NCBI GenBank assembly: GCA_030637745.1
Contig: DAOWFX010000123.1
Span: 1 to 64,000 of the forward strand
DNA length: 64,000 bases
Origin: JAGLOK01 sp023139005
GTDB taxonomy: Bacteria; Bacillota; Clostridia; Christensenellales; UMGS416
Direction: 5' to 3'
A program made the translations under genes and the position numbers. Below, piece after piece: positions 62,291 through 64,000 of the stretch. Numbering within the stretch: position 1 is the first letter of the stretch; the number at the start of each line of letters is the position of its first letter. The notes below the pieces were generated by a model, which was given only the letters and a program-made list of their open reading frames with translations, made no database searches and was not told the origin of the DNA.

Positions 62291-63622
62291 ATGGCTAAAT
62301 ATTCAAAAAAAGATGTACTAAAAATAGCAGAAGAGAACGATGTAAAGTTTATAAGACTACAGTTTACAGATGTATTTGGTAAGATGAAAAATGTAGCAAT
62401 CACAATAGATCAATTAGAAAAAGCACTGGATGGACAGTGTATGTTTGATGGATCATCTATTGAGGGTTTTGTGCGCATTGAAGAAAGTGATATGTACCTA
62501 CGTCCTGATCCGGATACCTTTGTTATTTTCCCTTGGCGACCACAAGTGGGTAGAGTCGCAAGATTGATATGTGATATCTACACTTCTGATGGAATTCCAT
62601 TTGAAGGAGATCCAAGATATATACTTAAAAAAGTATTAAAAGAAGCAGAAGATATGGGGTATTCATATAATGTTGGACCGGAATGCGAATTCTTCTTGTT
62701 CCAAGTAGATGAAAATGGAGATCCAACAACTATAACACATGATAATGCGGGTTATTTTGATCTAGCTCCAATTGACATGGGCGAAGATGCAAGACGAGAC
62801 ATGTGCTTGGTACTTGAGGAAATGGGCTTTGAAATAGAAGCATCACATCACGAAGTGGCACATGGACAGCATGAAATCGACTTCAAATATGACTCAGCGC
62901 TTACTACAGCAGACAATATTATGACATTTAAGATGGTAGTAAAATCCATCGCAAAGCGTCATGGGTTATATGCAACATTTCTTCCTAAACCACTCTTTGG
63001 AAAGAATGGTTCAGGTATGCATACAAACCAGTCCTTATCCAAAAACGGTAAGAACGCTTTTTATGATAAATCCGATAGTCGTGGGTTATCCAAAGAATGC
63101 TACAGTTTTATTGCTGGAGTGTTAAAGCATGTAAAAGGGTTTACTGCGATAACAAACCCTATAGTAAATTCATATAAGCGCTTAGTTCCGGGTTATGAAG
63201 CGCCGGTCTATATTGCTTGGGCTTCAAAGAACCGTTCACCACTAATTCGTATTCCAGCATCTCGTGGGGAGGGCACTCGAATAGAGCTTCGTAATCCAGA
63301 CCCTACATGCAATCCATATCTATCACTTGCTTGCAATTTAGCGGCAGGTCTTGATGGAATTAAAGATGCGCTCATACCACCGAACTCAATTGAAAGCAAT
63401 ATATACAACATGCATGCAAATGAAAGGGACAATCATGGTATCGATAGCCTTCCTGCAGATCTTAACGAAGCAATCAAATTGATGGAGGCAGATGAATTAG
63501 TTAAGAAAACAATAGGTGAGCATGTTTTTGAAAACTATATAACAGCAAAAAGGAAAGAATGGGATGAATACCGCACCCAAGTATATCAATGGGAATTAGA
63601 TAAATATTTATCTGAATATTAG
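62291..63622 (+). CDS. glnA: Glutamine synthetase, type I
   Basis: 443-residue GS-I making glutamine from glutamate, ammonia and ATP. Seen: MFDGSSIEGFVRIEESDMYLRPD (about 49-71), ECEFFLF, HHEVAHGQHEIDFKYD, KPLFGKNGSGMHTNQSL, NPIVNSYKRLVPGYEAPVYIAWASKNRSPLIRIP and RIELRNPDPTCNPYLSLA. Length fits the alpha subtype of Firmicutes, feedback-inhibited rather than adenylylated. GGAGG precedes the ATG. Confidence 0.98.
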   Translation: MAKYSKKDVLKIAEENDVKFIRLQFTDVFGKMKNVAITIDQLEKALDGQCMFDGSSIEGFVRIEESDMYLRPDPDTFVIFPWRPQVGRVARLICDIYTSDGIPFEGDPRYILKKVLKEAEDMGYSYNVGPECEFFLFQVDENGDPTTITHDNAGYFDLAPIDMGEDARRDMCLVLEEMGFEIEASHHEVAHGQHEIDFKYDSALTTADNIMTFKMVVKSIAKRHGLYATFLPKPLFGKNGSGMHTNQSLSKNGKNAFYDKSDSRGLSKECYSFIAGVLKHVKGFTAITNPIVNSYKRLVPGYEAPVYIAWASKNRSPLIRIPASRGEGTRIELRNPDPTCNPYLSLACNLAAGLDGIKDALIPPNSIESNIYNMHANERDNHGIDSLPADLNEAIKLMEADELVKKTIGEHVFENYITAKRKEWDEYRTQVYQWELDKYLSEY

Positions 63623-63707
63623 ATTTTTCAAAGACGTAATGCTTTTTGATTAATCAATTCAAGATAGTAAGAGTTTCCAGGTTTATTGATGAGGGGGGGT
63701 GGCACTG

Positions 63708-64000
63708 TTGGTTTCTGGTGAAGTATTGCTTGTAATGCGAAACGGAAATGTTTGCATGCAGGTTGAAAAATTAATAAATAGCTTTAAACACAGAATCACT
63801 GCAGTTAGTCACAGCGCAGGGAATGCTATAAGAATTGCAGGTATTAAGAAGTTTGATATTATCTTATGTAGCAACAATCTACCCGATATGACGGGTCTTG
63901 ATATGGCTATTGATATTTCTAGTAAAACAGATGCAAGTATATTACTTATTACTACATCCGAAGAAAAGATGTATGTAGAAAACAATTGTACAGAATATGA
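63708..64000 (+). CDS. Pseudo-receiver regulator, 3' end cut by window (possible ANTAR protein)
   Basis: 97 codons visible from TTG 63708 behind GAGGGGGGG. The chain VLLVMRNGNVCMQVEKLINSF, then FDIILCSNNLPDMTGLDMAI and SILLITTSEE follows a receiver fold, but the acidic pair is Arg-Asn and the phospho-acceptor Asp is Ser, so it cannot be phosphorylated in the usual way. glnA-linked regulators of this kind often end in an ANTAR RNA-binding domain; that part is outside the window. 85 bp after glnA, probably cotranscribed. Confidence 0.72.
   Translation, partial: MVSGEVLLVMRNGNVCMQVEKLINSFKHRITAVSHSAGNAIRIAGIKKFDIILCSNNLPDMTGLDMAIDISSKTDASILLITTSEEKMYVENNCTEY

Overview
The window is low-GC DNA with Shine-Dalgarno sequences close to AAGGAGG, frequent GTG/TTG starts and many intrinsic terminators. 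With a PPi-type phosphofructokinase, YesM/YesN sensor pairs, PadR-DUF1700-DUF4097, DUF1934 and a GS-I next to an Amt transporter, this points to an anaerobic member of the Firmicutes, probably Clostridia. No respiratory chain is seen. Energy-related genes are PPi-PFK, an L-lactate permease and an Mrp/Mbh-type cation antiporter module.

Layout. 1-3.5 kb: tldD (cut by the window edge), tldE and a metallo-beta-lactamase protein. 3.5-6.3 kb, minus strand: a DMT exporter downstream of argS. 6.4-10.6 kb: a DUF4342 membrane protein, an OmpR-type regulator, a kinase with an extracellular SH3 domain, and threonine aldolase. 10.5-17 kb: acyltransferase, zinc-ribbon/DUF2752 pair, M14 carboxypeptidase, lactate permease, GT2 glycosyltransferase. 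17-19 kb: PadR-DUF1700-DUF4097 operon. 19-23.5 kb: PPi-PFK, a beta-propeller glycosidase-like protein, ribokinase and a probably leaderless ispE. 23.6-27.2 kb: DUF1934, an unknown protein, UPF0173 hydrolase, a DivIC/FtsL-like protein and a 6-phosphogluconate dehydrogenase homologue with altered substrate and cofactor residues. 27.2-31 kb: HAD, Gfo/Idh/MocA, ThuA and a divergent AraC regulator. 31-33.7 kb: a Znu-type metal ABC transporter. 33.7-42 kb, minus strand: a YesM/YesN two-component system, a LacI-like binding lipoprotein and a ribose/galactose-type ABC transporter.

42.4-47.6 kb holds a small integrated element between two identical 28-bp copies of the tmRNA 3' end. It encodes a CI-like repressor, a Rep_trans/MobT-like protein, an excisionase, a tyrosine integrase and small accessory genes. 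It has displaced the original ssrA terminator (still visible at its far end) and supplies a new one. Next comes ssrA, then about 0.6 kb of ~129-bp tandem repeats, then smpB.

49-64 kb: an amidase lipoprotein; a GT2/flippase/CPBP operon; an HD hydrolase; an unknown membrane protein; an eight-gene antiporter operon of MBH-membrane-arm type (E-F-G-D'-E'-B-C-D) without the large MrpA N-terminal domain; an AEC transporter; and amt and glnA. The last gene, cut by the window edge, is a pseudo-receiver protein that may be an ANTAR antiterminator. amt has a strong promoter followed by a terminator-like hairpin just before its ribosome binding site, so nitrogen control by attenuation is plausible.

Most interesting for follow-up: the repeats between smpB and ssrA, the ssrA-integrated element, the altered 6PGDH, the possible amt attenuator with its pseudo-receiver partner, and the leaderless ispE. 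I see no CRISPR array, rRNA or canonical tRNA gene.
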